Shown here piece after piece: positions 49,464-56,144 of a DNA stretch of 64,000 nt. This DNA comes from Belliella kenyensis. GTDB lineage: Bacteria > Bacteroidota > Bacteroidia > Cytophagales > Cyclobacteriaceae. The notes under the pieces were generated by a model. That model was given only the letters and a program-made list of their open reading frames with translations, did not search any database and had not been told where the DNA came from. Location: assembly GCF_022549675.1 (NCBI RefSeq), contig NZ_JAKZGR010000020.1:1-64000 (forward strand), read 5' to 3'. Made by a program: the position numbers and the translations under genes. Position 1 is the stretch's first letter. Each line of letters opens with the position of its first letter.

Positions 49464-50810
49464 TTAAAACAGCCCTGTATAGTTGAATGGGCTGATTTTC
49501 TTCAATTCGATTTTGATAGCATCACTCACTTGAAGCTGATCGATAAAATCCGCTATAGACTGCTCCGTGATCTTGGTATTGGTTCTTGTCAAGTCTTTTA
49601 AAGCTTCATAAGGCTTCGGATACCCCTCCCTTCTCAAAACAGTCTGAATAGCCTCTGCTACTACTGCCCAGTTTTCATTCAAGTCTGCGTCTATGGCTGC
49701 TTGATTCAATTCAAGCTTGTTCAGACCTTTGACCAAAGATTCTAGTGCAATAAGCATGTGCCCCAAAGGAACACCAATCACCCGCAATACAGTACTATCA
49801 GTCAAATCCCTCTGCAACCTACTGATTGGTAGCTTGGCGGATAGGTGGTCAAAAAGCGCATTAGCAATCCCTAAGTTGCCTTCAGCATTCTCAAAATCGA
49901 TTGGGTTTACCTTATGCGGCATAGCTGATGAACCTATTTCCCCTGCTTTTATTTTTTGCTTGAAATAATTCATTGCTACATATTGCCATACGTCCTTCGA
50001 AAGATCCAAAAGGATCGTATTGATTCTTTTTAATCCATCAAATAAGGCCGCTAAATTATCATAATGCTCAATTTGGGTAGTTGGATAACTTCTCACTAAG
50101 CCCAAATAGTCAACCACAAAACCATTAGCAAAAGTCATCCAATCAATTTCTGGATAAGCTACATGGTGCGCGTTCATATTCCCTGTAGCGCCGCCAAATT
50201 TGGCAGCATAAGGAACTGTCTCTAAGAGCTCTAGTTGCTTTTCTACTCTAGTCACAAAAACCTGGAACTCTTTCCCTAGCTTGGTTGGAGAAGCTGGTTG
50301 ACCGTGAGTCTTGGCAAGCATAGAGACATCTCTCCACTCCTCTACCCTACTTTTCAAATTACTCATCACTTGGTCCAGCAATGGAAGTACAGCTTGCGCT
50401 AGTCCATCTTTGAGCATCAGTGGTGTAGCTGTATTATTGATATCTTGAGAAGTCAATCCGAAATGGATAAACTCCTTGAATTCACTCAAATTCAAACTAT
50501 CAAACTTCTCTTTCAAGAAATACTCGACAGCTTTCACATCATGATTAGTGACTTTTTCTGTTTCTTTGATCTGTGTAGCATCTTCCAAGGAGAAGTTCTT
50601 AACCACATTTCTAAGGTCTATGAACAAGCTTTTATCAAATTCCTTCAATTGAGGCAAAGGCAATTCACACAAAGCTATAAAATACTCCACCTCTACATGC
50701 ACCCTATATTTGATCAGGGCAAATTCAGAAAAATACGGTCTCAATGGTGCAGTTTTGCTTCCATACCTACCGTCTATAGAGCTGACGGCTGTCAGTTGGC
50801 TAAGATTCAT
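49464..50810 (-). CDS. purB: adenylosuccinate lyase
   Basis: A 448-residue fumarase/aspartase-superfamily enzyme that splits SAICAR and adenylosuccinate in purine synthesis. Signature GSSAMPHKVNPIDFENAEGN carries the flexible catalytic loop; HFGLTSQDINNTATPLMLKDG and MLAKTHGQPASPTKLGKEF supply the other catalytic His regions. Length and the MPHKVNPIDFE pattern fit the E. coli-type PurB. A -7 box lies 26 bases upstream of the ATG. Confidence 0.96.
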   Translation of the reverse strand: MNLSQLTAVSSIDGRYGSKTAPLRPYFSEFALIKYRVHVEVEYFIALCELPLPQLKEFDKSLFIDLRNVVKNFSLEDATQIKETEKVTNHDVKAVEYFLKEKFDSLNLSEFKEFIHFGLTSQDINNTATPLMLKDGLAQAVLPLLDQVMSNLKSRVEEWRDVSMLAKTHGQPASPTKLGKEFQVFVTRVEKQLELLETVPYAAKFGGATGNMNAHHVAYPEIDWMTFANGFVVDYLGLVRSYPTTQIEHYDNLAALFDGLKRINTILLDLSKDVWQYVAMNYFKQKIKAGEIGSSAMPHKVNPIDFENAEGNLGIANALFDHLSAKLPISRLQRDLTDSTVLRVIGVPLGHMLIALESLVKGLNKLELNQAAIDADLNENWAVVAEAIQTVLRREGYPKPYEALKDLTRTNTKITEQSIADFIDQLQVSDAIKIELKKISPFNYTGLF

Positions 50811-50835
50811 GATTTTAATTTTTGTTTTGAGTGTG

Positions 50836-50843
50836 CAAATTTA
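50836..50843 (-). promoter_or_regulatory. -7 box for purB
   Basis: TAAATTTG on the minus strand, upstream of ATG 50810. Perfect TAnnTTTG, no exact -33 partner. Confidence 0.5.
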
Positions 50844-50925
50844 GCCTATAATACCCAAAAACAGCTACTCTACGGAGAATAAAATCGATTTGATAAGATA
50901 TACCTAATTGGTAAAATGATTTTAG

Positions 50926-50933
50926 TAACTTTG
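50926..50933 (+). promoter_or_regulatory. -7 box for the ferredoxin reductase operon
   Basis: TAACTTTG, a perfect match, 180 bases before ATG 51114, giving an unusually long leader of about 170 nt in which I see no clear hairpin or reading frame. Confidence 0.5.
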
Positions 50934-51113
50934 CGAGGAATAAAGATTCATAACCATTATTCAGTTCAAATCAATAATTTTCCATAGAAGTTGAAACCAG
51001 TTTCGAATTTTTATGTTGTTTGACCTGAAGGCTAATAGTCAAATTGAGAAGGTAGAGATACATACAAAAAGTAGCTACCCTAATTTGGAGAAGTAGTATA
51101 AAGTATTCTAAGC

Positions 51114-52220
51114 ATGTTCAATTTATTTAAGAAAAAGAAATCTGAACCTACAAGAGGTGATCAGTATTTATCGTTAAAAATCAGAGAGATTGTAAAAGAA
51201 ACTCCTGATACAGTCAGCATTTATTTTGAGCAACCTGAACCCTATCTGGACTATAAGCCAGGCCAGTTTATCACCGTCATTTTAGATATCAATGGAAAAG
51301 AAGAAAGGCGATCTTACAGCCTATGTACTTCTCCATTTGTAGACCCATTTCCTGGAATCTCCGTCAAGAGAGTCTCTGGCGGCATAGTATCCAACTACCT
51401 CAATGATCAGCTGAGGCCGGGAAAAACCATGGAGATCATGAAGCCCATGGGAAATTTCACCACAGATTTTCATTCGAAGAATAGCATCCAGTACTTTATG
51501 ATCGCTGGCGGAAGTGGAATCACACCTATCATGGGTTTGATCAAATCAATCTTGATCAATGAACCAAGCTCGAAAGTGACTTTACTTTTCTGTTCAAGAA
51601 ATGAAGAGCAAATTATTTTTAAGAAAAACATAGATCTCCTTGTCAGTCAGCATCCCGAAAAACTCGAGGTGATTCACAACCTCAGCCAACCAAGCACTGA
51701 CTGGACTGGAATGAAAGGCCGACTAGATTCTACCAAGGTCAAAGAAGTACTAAGCGGGAGTGAAGATGCTTCAAAAACAGAAAAAAGATACTTTGTATGC
51801 GGACCAGAAGGGCTAATGAGTACTACTCTGAACACACTTAAAGAGCTAAACATCCCTGAATCCATCATCCATGAAGAAAGCTTCTACAGTGATTTGGATG
51901 CGAAAGAAGCTGCCATGAAAGCAAGTGGAGAGATCGGACCGTCACTGACGAGAGAGATCACTGTGAACGTCGAGGGTCAGGACTACACCTATGAAGTCGC
52001 ACCAGACAAGACAATCTTAGAAGCCGGTTTAGACAACAACATCGACATGCCATACAGCTGTCAAAGCGGCCTTTGCACAGCATGTAGAGGAAGGTTAGTC
52101 TCAGGCAAAGTCGACATGATCGAGGATGCTGGACTAAGTGCAGGTGAAATTGCAGAAGGCTATATCCTGTGTTGTTCATCTAAAGCCGCTAGTAGTGACA
52201 TTAAAATCATCATAGAATAA
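51114..52220 (+). CDS. ferredoxin reductase with C-terminal 2Fe-2S domain
   Basis: A 368-residue electron-transfer flavoprotein of the PaaK/Hcr type. FAD-binding is in YKPGQFITVILDINGKEERRSYSLCTSP, NAD-binding in FMIAGGSGITPIMGLIKSIL and YFVCGPEGLM, and the C-terminal plant-type ferredoxin has PYSCQSGLCTACRGRLVSG plus GYILCCSS, the four cluster cysteines. It passes electrons from NAD(P)H to an oxygenase or desaturase not encoded here. It is 13 bp upstream of the small membrane-protein gene, so the two are likely co-transcribed. Confidence 0.93.
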   Translation: MFNLFKKKKSEPTRGDQYLSLKIREIVKETPDTVSIYFEQPEPYLDYKPGQFITVILDINGKEERRSYSLCTSPFVDPFPGISVKRVSGGIVSNYLNDQLRPGKTMEIMKPMGNFTTDFHSKNSIQYFMIAGGSGITPIMGLIKSILINEPSSKVTLLFCSRNEEQIIFKKNIDLLVSQHPEKLEVIHNLSQPSTDWTGMKGRLDSTKVKEVLSGSEDASKTEKRYFVCGPEGLMSTTLNTLKELNIPESIIHEESFYSDLDAKEAAMKASGEIGPSLTREITVNVEGQDYTYEVAPDKTILEAGLDNNIDMPYSCQSGLCTACRGRLVSGKVDMIEDAGLSAGEIAEGYILCCSSKAASSDIKIIIE

Positions 52221-52233
52221 GAATGAAATTCCC

Positions 52234-52731
52234 TTGGAAAAAGATCCTATAAGACCAATATATCATAGCTTAGAAAAATCATCACTGATTATTATAGCTT
52301 GTGCCATTCCAGTATTTGCAATTGTTTACCTTATTTCACAAAACAACACCCTAGATCTTGACAGACCAGATCTACCAATTATCATTGACTATGTATTGTT
52401 GGGGTGTATTTATGCAGTATTGGCTGTTTCTTACTTGAATTTCCAGAATGCTATAAAAGCAACACTTAAAGCACCAATGGAATTGATAAACAAAGTAAAT
52501 ATTTACAAAACAGCTACTTTGAACAGGTTAAAACTTTTGCTTTTATGTAGTATCCTTAGTCCACTTGGTCTATACCTTTTCGAAAACAACGGCTACATCA
52601 TTGCTTATGCCATCACCCTAGCACTACTATCACTAGGCAAACCAAGCCCTGATCGAATGGTCCGTCTCATGAGATTAAAAGGCGAGGAAAGAGAGCGGGT
52701 GATTAGGATCAAGACAAGGGAGGAAAGCTGA
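52234..52731 (+). CDS. small integral membrane protein, possibly frameshifted at its start
   Basis: A 165-residue protein with four predicted membrane helices (SSLIIIACAIPVFAIVYLIS, IIIDYVLLGCIYAVLAVSYL, LKLLLLCSILSPLGLYLF, IIAYAITLALLSL) and a basic Arg-rich C-terminus (RMVRLMRLKGEERERVIRIK). No named family. In this frame the only start is TTG 52234. A better ATG at 52223 reads MKFPWKK and is out of frame by one base at an A5 run (52238-52242). Its last 195 bp are duplicated 7.2 kb downstream, which marks it as the target of the inserted island. Confidence 0.7.
   Translation: MEKDPIRPIYHSLEKSSLIIIACAIPVFAIVYLISQNNTLDLDRPDLPIIIDYVLLGCIYAVLAVSYLNFQNAIKATLKAPMELINKVNIYKTATLNRLKLLLLCSILSPLGLYLFENNGYIIAYAITLALLSLGKPSPDRMVRLMRLKGEERERVIRIKTREES
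52530..52724 (+). repeat. 195-bp direct repeat, left copy (DR-L)
   Basis: Runs from AAAACTTTTGC to GACAAGGGAGGA inside the 3' end of the membrane-protein gene. Comparing by eye base by base I find no difference from 59732-59926. Sequences diverge abruptly on both sides. Confidence 0.95.
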
Positions 52732-52970
52732 TTGAATTGTAGGTTCAATGCCGTTGAGATAAGCTGAGAAGACCTTCCAGGTTTTTCATGAAATAGCGCA
52801 TGTGCAAATAATTTCCCTTTCCCAATTCGCAAAATAAACCTGGCAGTTGTAAGCAAGCCTAAAGAACACCCGTACTCCGAAAAAACAGACATCAAAAAAC
52901 GAACTTTGATATCTTGACAAGAACATACGGACTGACTTTGGCGACACACAATCCGACCCGAATGTTTTAA
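52732..52970. other. left non-coding arm of the island
   Basis: No reading frame. An inverted pair CCAGGTTT (starting near 52778) and AAACCTGG (near 52846) spans about 70 bases. The rest is unclassified. Confidence 0.35.
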
Positions 52971-52988
52971 TCCCGATAGCTATCGGGA
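52971..52988. repeat. 18-bp palindrome TCCCGATAGCTATCGGGA, copy 1
   Basis: A perfect self-complementary sequence. The same 18 bp recurs at 59296-59313, and a one-base variant at 59488-59505. Similar TCCCGATAGC palindromes occur dispersed in many Bacteroidota genomes (recalled, not checked). Confidence 0.9.
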
Positions 52989-52998
52989 CTCACCGCAC

Positions 52999-53016
52999 AT
53001 TTTAAAAAATAATTTT
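52999..53016 (+). repeat. 18-bp AT-rich inverted repeat, left arm
   Basis: ATTTTAAAAAATAATTTT is the exact reverse complement of 59265-59282. Each arm sits next to a TCCCGATAGCTATCGGGA palindrome (10 and 13 bases away), so the combined module is inverted across the gene block. Confidence 0.8.
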
Positions 53017-53060
53017 AGCCAGCCGCACATTGGGATCCAGATTTTTTATCGGGACAAAAC

Positions 53061-53099
53061 CGCACAAGCCGACACACAATCCAAGTTTTGCAAAAGAGC
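53061..53099 (+). repeat. 39-bp imperfect direct repeat, left copy
   Basis: Begins CGCACAAGCC and ends TTGCAAAAGAGC. It matches 59203-59241 at 32 of 39 positions with the ends fully conserved. Direct orientation. It brackets the coding core more tightly than the 195-bp repeats. Confidence 0.75.
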
Positions 53100-53171
53100 C
53101 AATTTCCCAACGCTCGACAAGGATGTTGAAAAGAATTTGAACTAAAAGGATACTAATCAAAAATCTTTTTC

Positions 53172-53208
53172 TACTTTTGACACATTATGTCAATAGAGTT
53201 TATGTCAA
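53172..53208 (+). promoter_or_regulatory. promoter and operator of the XRE gene
   Basis: The -7 box TACTTTTG (53172-53179) overlaps the perfect inverted repeat TGACA-CATTA-TGTCA (53178-53192). ATGTCAA (53187-53193) recurs at 53202-53208. A repressor bound here would block the promoter, which fits autoregulation by the XRE protein. Confidence 0.7.
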
Positions 53209-53510
53209 CAGAAACAATAGGCGAAAAGCTAAGACACATTAGAGAAGAAAAGGAACTTCCATTGCGGAAAGTTGCTGCATTGCTCGACATTGATGTTGCT
53301 ATTTTAAGCAAAATGGAACGTGGAGAGCGAAAAATAACAAAAGAAGTAGTGCTGAAACTTGCCGATATATACGATTACAACGCAGACGAACTTTTGGTTT
53401 CATTCCTAAGCGACAAGATTTTATATGAAATACAAGACGAAGATTTAGGGATGGAAGCATTGAAGGTTGCAGAGGAAAAGGTCAAATATTTAAAACTAAA
53501 ACGTGGGTAA
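53202..53510 (+). CDS. XRE-family helix-turn-helix regulator
   Basis: A 102-residue DNA-binding protein (107 if it starts at 53187). The HTH_3 domain fills residues 5-60: IGEKLRHIREEKELPLRKVAALLDIDVAILSKMERGERKI, then VVLKLADIYDYNADELL. The C-terminal Lys/Glu helix is probably for dimerisation. The promoter lies so close that 53187 would be almost leaderless, so I favour ATG 53202. It is the first gene of the island and probably represses it through the overlapping operator. Confidence 0.9.
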   Translation: MSTETIGEKLRHIREEKELPLRKVAALLDIDVAILSKMERGERKITKEVVLKLADIYDYNADELLVSFLSDKILYEIQDEDLGMEALKVAEEKVKYLKLKRG

Positions 53511-53533
53511 AAAACTCCCACATTGCTAAAACA

Positions 53534-53590
53534 TGTCCCATTTTTCAAGATTTTGGGACACGTTTTTACAACGAGAGACATTTTGGGACA
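53534..53590. promoter_or_regulatory. three TGTCCCA/TGGGACA heptamers upstream of the effector genes
   Basis: TGTCCCA at 53534-53540, and its reverse complement TGGGACA at 53554-53560 and 53584-53590. The last two share ATTTTGGGACA (ttTTGGGACA). The first pair could form a hairpin or a dimer-binding site. They occupy the gap between the regulator and the 114-aa gene, where a second operator or an attenuator would sit. Confidence 0.55.
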
Positions 53591-53607
53591 TGAAAATTGA
53601 TAGATAA

Positions 53608-53952
53608 ATGGCAATAACAGAATTAGAAAAAATGTGGGAAGATTTTAACCTTGTTAAAATTGAAAATGGAACTTTGAAACAGCCTTTTTATAATTGGAAA
53701 GCAGGAACAGAAGTTATCAATATACTTGATTGGTTTAATTCTAACATATCGGATCTTTTTTATTGCAACCGATTTTCGAAAGTTCTACTTGAAATAATCT
53801 GGTTAGCGTTTGGAGATATACCAATAAATAATGACGATGAAATTGAAACTTATTTTTATTGTTGGGAAAAAGGAACTTATCGTTTTGATATTTGGCATTG
53901 GTTTGATGAAAAATTGCCAAATGGATTGGCAGTGGATTTTAATTTGGTATAA
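53608..53952 (+). CDS. hypothetical protein, 114 aa
   Basis: I do not recognise a family. Acidic and very rich in Trp, Phe and Tyr. It shows a loose internal repeat: FYNWKAGTEVINILDWFNSNISD resembles FYCWEKGTYRFDIWHWFDEKLPN, both followed by a hydrophobic stretch, so it may be a duplicated fold. Soluble, no signal peptide. It is 97 bp after the XRE gene and 8 bp before the AlbA_2 gene, hence probably part of the effector operon. Confidence 0.7.
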   Translation: MAITELEKMWEDFNLVKIENGTLKQPFYNWKAGTEVINILDWFNSNISDLFYCNRFSKVLLEIIWLAFGDIPINNDDEIETYFYCWEKGTYRFDIWHWFDEKLPNGLAVDFNLV

Positions 53953-53960
53953 TAAATACT

Positions 53961-55811
53961 ATGGCATTACCAATAAACATAGATGAATTACTACACGGCA
54001 ATACAGTTGAATGGGATCGGATTGAGCTGAAAAAAGGATGGAATCCTGAGGATATCATTCATACTTTATGTGCATACGCCAATGATATCAACAATTGGGA
54101 TGGAGGTTATGTCATTATTGGAGTTGAAGAAGAAAATGGAAAAGCTAAGTTGCCACCTATTGGTTTACACGTTCAAGAATTGGATGCCATTCAGAAAAAA
54201 CTGATTGAACTATCTCATAAGTTAATCCCTGTTTATATTCCTGTTTTTCAACCATATTTAATAAATGGGAAGCACATATTGGTTGTTTTTGCCCCCGCTG
54301 GAGATAATAGACCCTACAAAGCTCCTATTAGTTTAAGTGAAAAAAGAACAGAAAGAGCGATGTTCATCAAACGTGGTTCAAAAACGGTAAAAGTTAAAGA
54401 TGGTTCTGATGACGAAAGACGACTTATTGAACTCACGGCACGTATCCCTTTTGATGACCGAATCAACCAAACCGCTAGTTTAGATGATTTGAATTTGCGT
54501 TTGATTCAAAACTATTTAAAAGAAGTAATGAGTTCTTTGTATGAAGAGAGTACAAAAATACCATTCTCTGAATTGTGCAGACATTTAATGATAGCTAAAG
54601 GTTCAGACGAATTATTGCGTCCTACAAATGCCGGATTGCTTTTGTTTAATGAAAACCCAGACAAATTCTTTTCAGGAGCAAAAATTGATTTGATAATCCA
54701 CAAAAATAAAGTTGGGAAAGACTATATTGAAAAGTTATTTACCGGATCAATCATTCAACAAATCAGAGATGTTTTGCAGTTCTTCAAGTCCAATATTGTA
54801 GAAGAATTGGTTACTAAATCGGCAAATCAAGCAGAATCGATACGTTTTTTCAATTATCCCTTTCAGGCTATAGAAGAAGCTGTAGTCAATGCAGTTTATC
54901 ACAAAAGCTATGAACGAGAAAATCCAGTGGAGATTCAAATACATAAAGATAAAATTGAAATATTGAGTTTCCCGGGTCCTATGCCACCAATTAATCAAGC
55001 TATGCTGAAAAAACAACGAGTCGTAGCACGGGATTATAGAAATCGCAAAATAGGTGGATTTTTAAAGGAACTGAAATTGACAGAAGGAAGAGGAACAGGA
55101 TTGCCCATTATTCATAGTAGTATGGAAGAAAACGGTTCACCACCACCTGTTTTTGAGACGGATGAAAACAATGCTTACTTTTTGTGTATTCTACCTATAC
55201 ATCCGCTTACGAATTCCATCATAGGCTCTCAATATGACCTAAGAAGAGACGAAGATAAATCGTTAAAATTCAAGAATTTAATTAACATCAATCCTCATCT
55301 TAGTCTCTTAGTCTCTGAGATTGGAGACAAAGATAAAGAAGGCATTAGGGAAAGAATAAATGAACCGATTAAAGAAGTTTTGAATTATTGTCGGGAGCCA
55401 AAATCAAAAGATGAAATATTTGAGAAAATCGGGCTTTATAAAAACACCAAAAATTACAATCATCATATAAAACCACTCATTGAAGTGGGCTGGTTAAACC
55501 TGACATTACCAAATAAACCAACAAGCAAAAATCAACAATATTATACTACTGAATTGGGCAAAAAACTGCTTACTATTCTTACGGAAGAAAGGGAAGCAAT
55601 AATTAAACGAATTCCAATTGCATCTTCAACTATTGCCACTGTTGGTTACGACAAAGAAGCACACATATTAGAAATTGAGTTTCATCACGGTGCGATTTAT
55701 CAGTATGTCGATGTGCCTGAAAAAGTATATGAAGACTTGCTGAACTCGCCTGCAAAGGGAAGTTTTTTTATGAATGAAATAAAAGGAACATTTGAATATC
55801 AAAAGTTATAA
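53961..55811 (+). CDS. Schlafen/AlbA_2 - GHKL ATPase - winged helix - KTSC protein
   Basis: A 616-residue soluble protein. Residues about 14-140 form an AlbA_2 (Schlafen-type nucleic-acid-binding) domain: VEWDRIELKKGW, GGYVIIGVEEENG, MFIKRGSKTVKV. About 295-395 is a RecG-related GHKL-like ATP-binding domain (FNYPFQAIEEAVVNAVYHKSY, GRGTGLPII). A winged-helix region follows near 470-540 (EVLNYCREPKSKDEIFEKIGL). The last ~65 residues are a KTSC-like domain (STIATVGYDKEAHILEIEFHHG...YQYVDVP). KTSC is usually found on nucleases or RNA-associated proteins; attached here it is unusual. Related proteins are annotated as putative DNA-binding/transcriptional regulators. In context it is a candidate sensor or effector. 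Confidence 0.88.
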   Translation: MALPINIDELLHGNTVEWDRIELKKGWNPEDIIHTLCAYANDINNWDGGYVIIGVEEENGKAKLPPIGLHVQELDAIQKKLIELSHKLIPVYIPVFQPYLINGKHILVVFAPAGDNRPYKAPISLSEKRTERAMFIKRGSKTVKVKDGSDDERRLIELTARIPFDDRINQTASLDDLNLRLIQNYLKEVMSSLYEESTKIPFSELCRHLMIAKGSDELLRPTNAGLLLFNENPDKFFSGAKIDLIIHKNKVGKDYIEKLFTGSIIQQIRDVLQFFKSNIVEELVTKSANQAESIRFFNYPFQAIEEAVVNAVYHKSYERENPVEIQIHKDKIEILSFPGPMPPINQAMLKKQRVVARDYRNRKIGGFLKELKLTEGRGTGLPIIHSSMEENGSPPPVFETDENNAYFLCILPIHPLTNSIIGSQYDLRRDEDKSLKFKNLININPHLSLLVSEIGDKDKEGIRERINEPIKEVLNYCREPKSKDEIFEKIGLYKNTKNYNHHIKPLIEVGWLNLTLPNKPTSKNQQYYTTELGKKLLTILTEEREAIIKRIPIASSTIATVGYDKEAHILEIEFHHGAIYQYVDVPEKVYEDLLNSPAKGSFFMNEIKGTFEYQKL

Positions 55812-55812
55812 A

Positions 55813-56130
55813 ATGGACACAGACGATTTATCATTACCAACCTACAGAGGGATAATCATTGAAGCAGAGCGGTTTAACCACGACTTAACACTTAGATTTG
55901 GCGTTTTGGCATCTAATTGTAAAAATGATGATGACTATCTCAATCAAGCCGAAACTATGATAAAACATTGGCTTACTGATGAAAATTTTGAAATTGCCGC
56001 AGATGTTATTTTCTTCGGAGAACCAGTCGATTTGGAAAAATTCAAGATAACATTGGAAAAACTACTTGAAAACATAACTGAAATCCGTAAAACCCCAATG
56101 AACGAAAGAGAATACGAAGATTGGGGTTAA
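55813..56130 (+). CDS. hypothetical protein, 105 aa
   Basis: No recognised family. Acidic and helical, with LPTYRGIIIEAERFNHDLTLRFGVLASNC followed by LNQAETMIKHWLTDENFEIAADVIFFG. Soluble. I place the start at MDTDDLSLP (55813), one base after the upstream TAA; its stop is 14 bp before the primase-helicase ATG. The tight packing makes it a member of the same operon and a likely accessory or inhibitor protein. Confidence 0.72.
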   Translation: MDTDDLSLPTYRGIIIEAERFNHDLTLRFGVLASNCKNDDDYLNQAETMIKHWLTDENFEIAADVIFFGEPVDLEKFKITLEKLLENITEIRKTPMNEREYEDWG

Positions 56131-56144
56131 AGATTATTTCAGCT

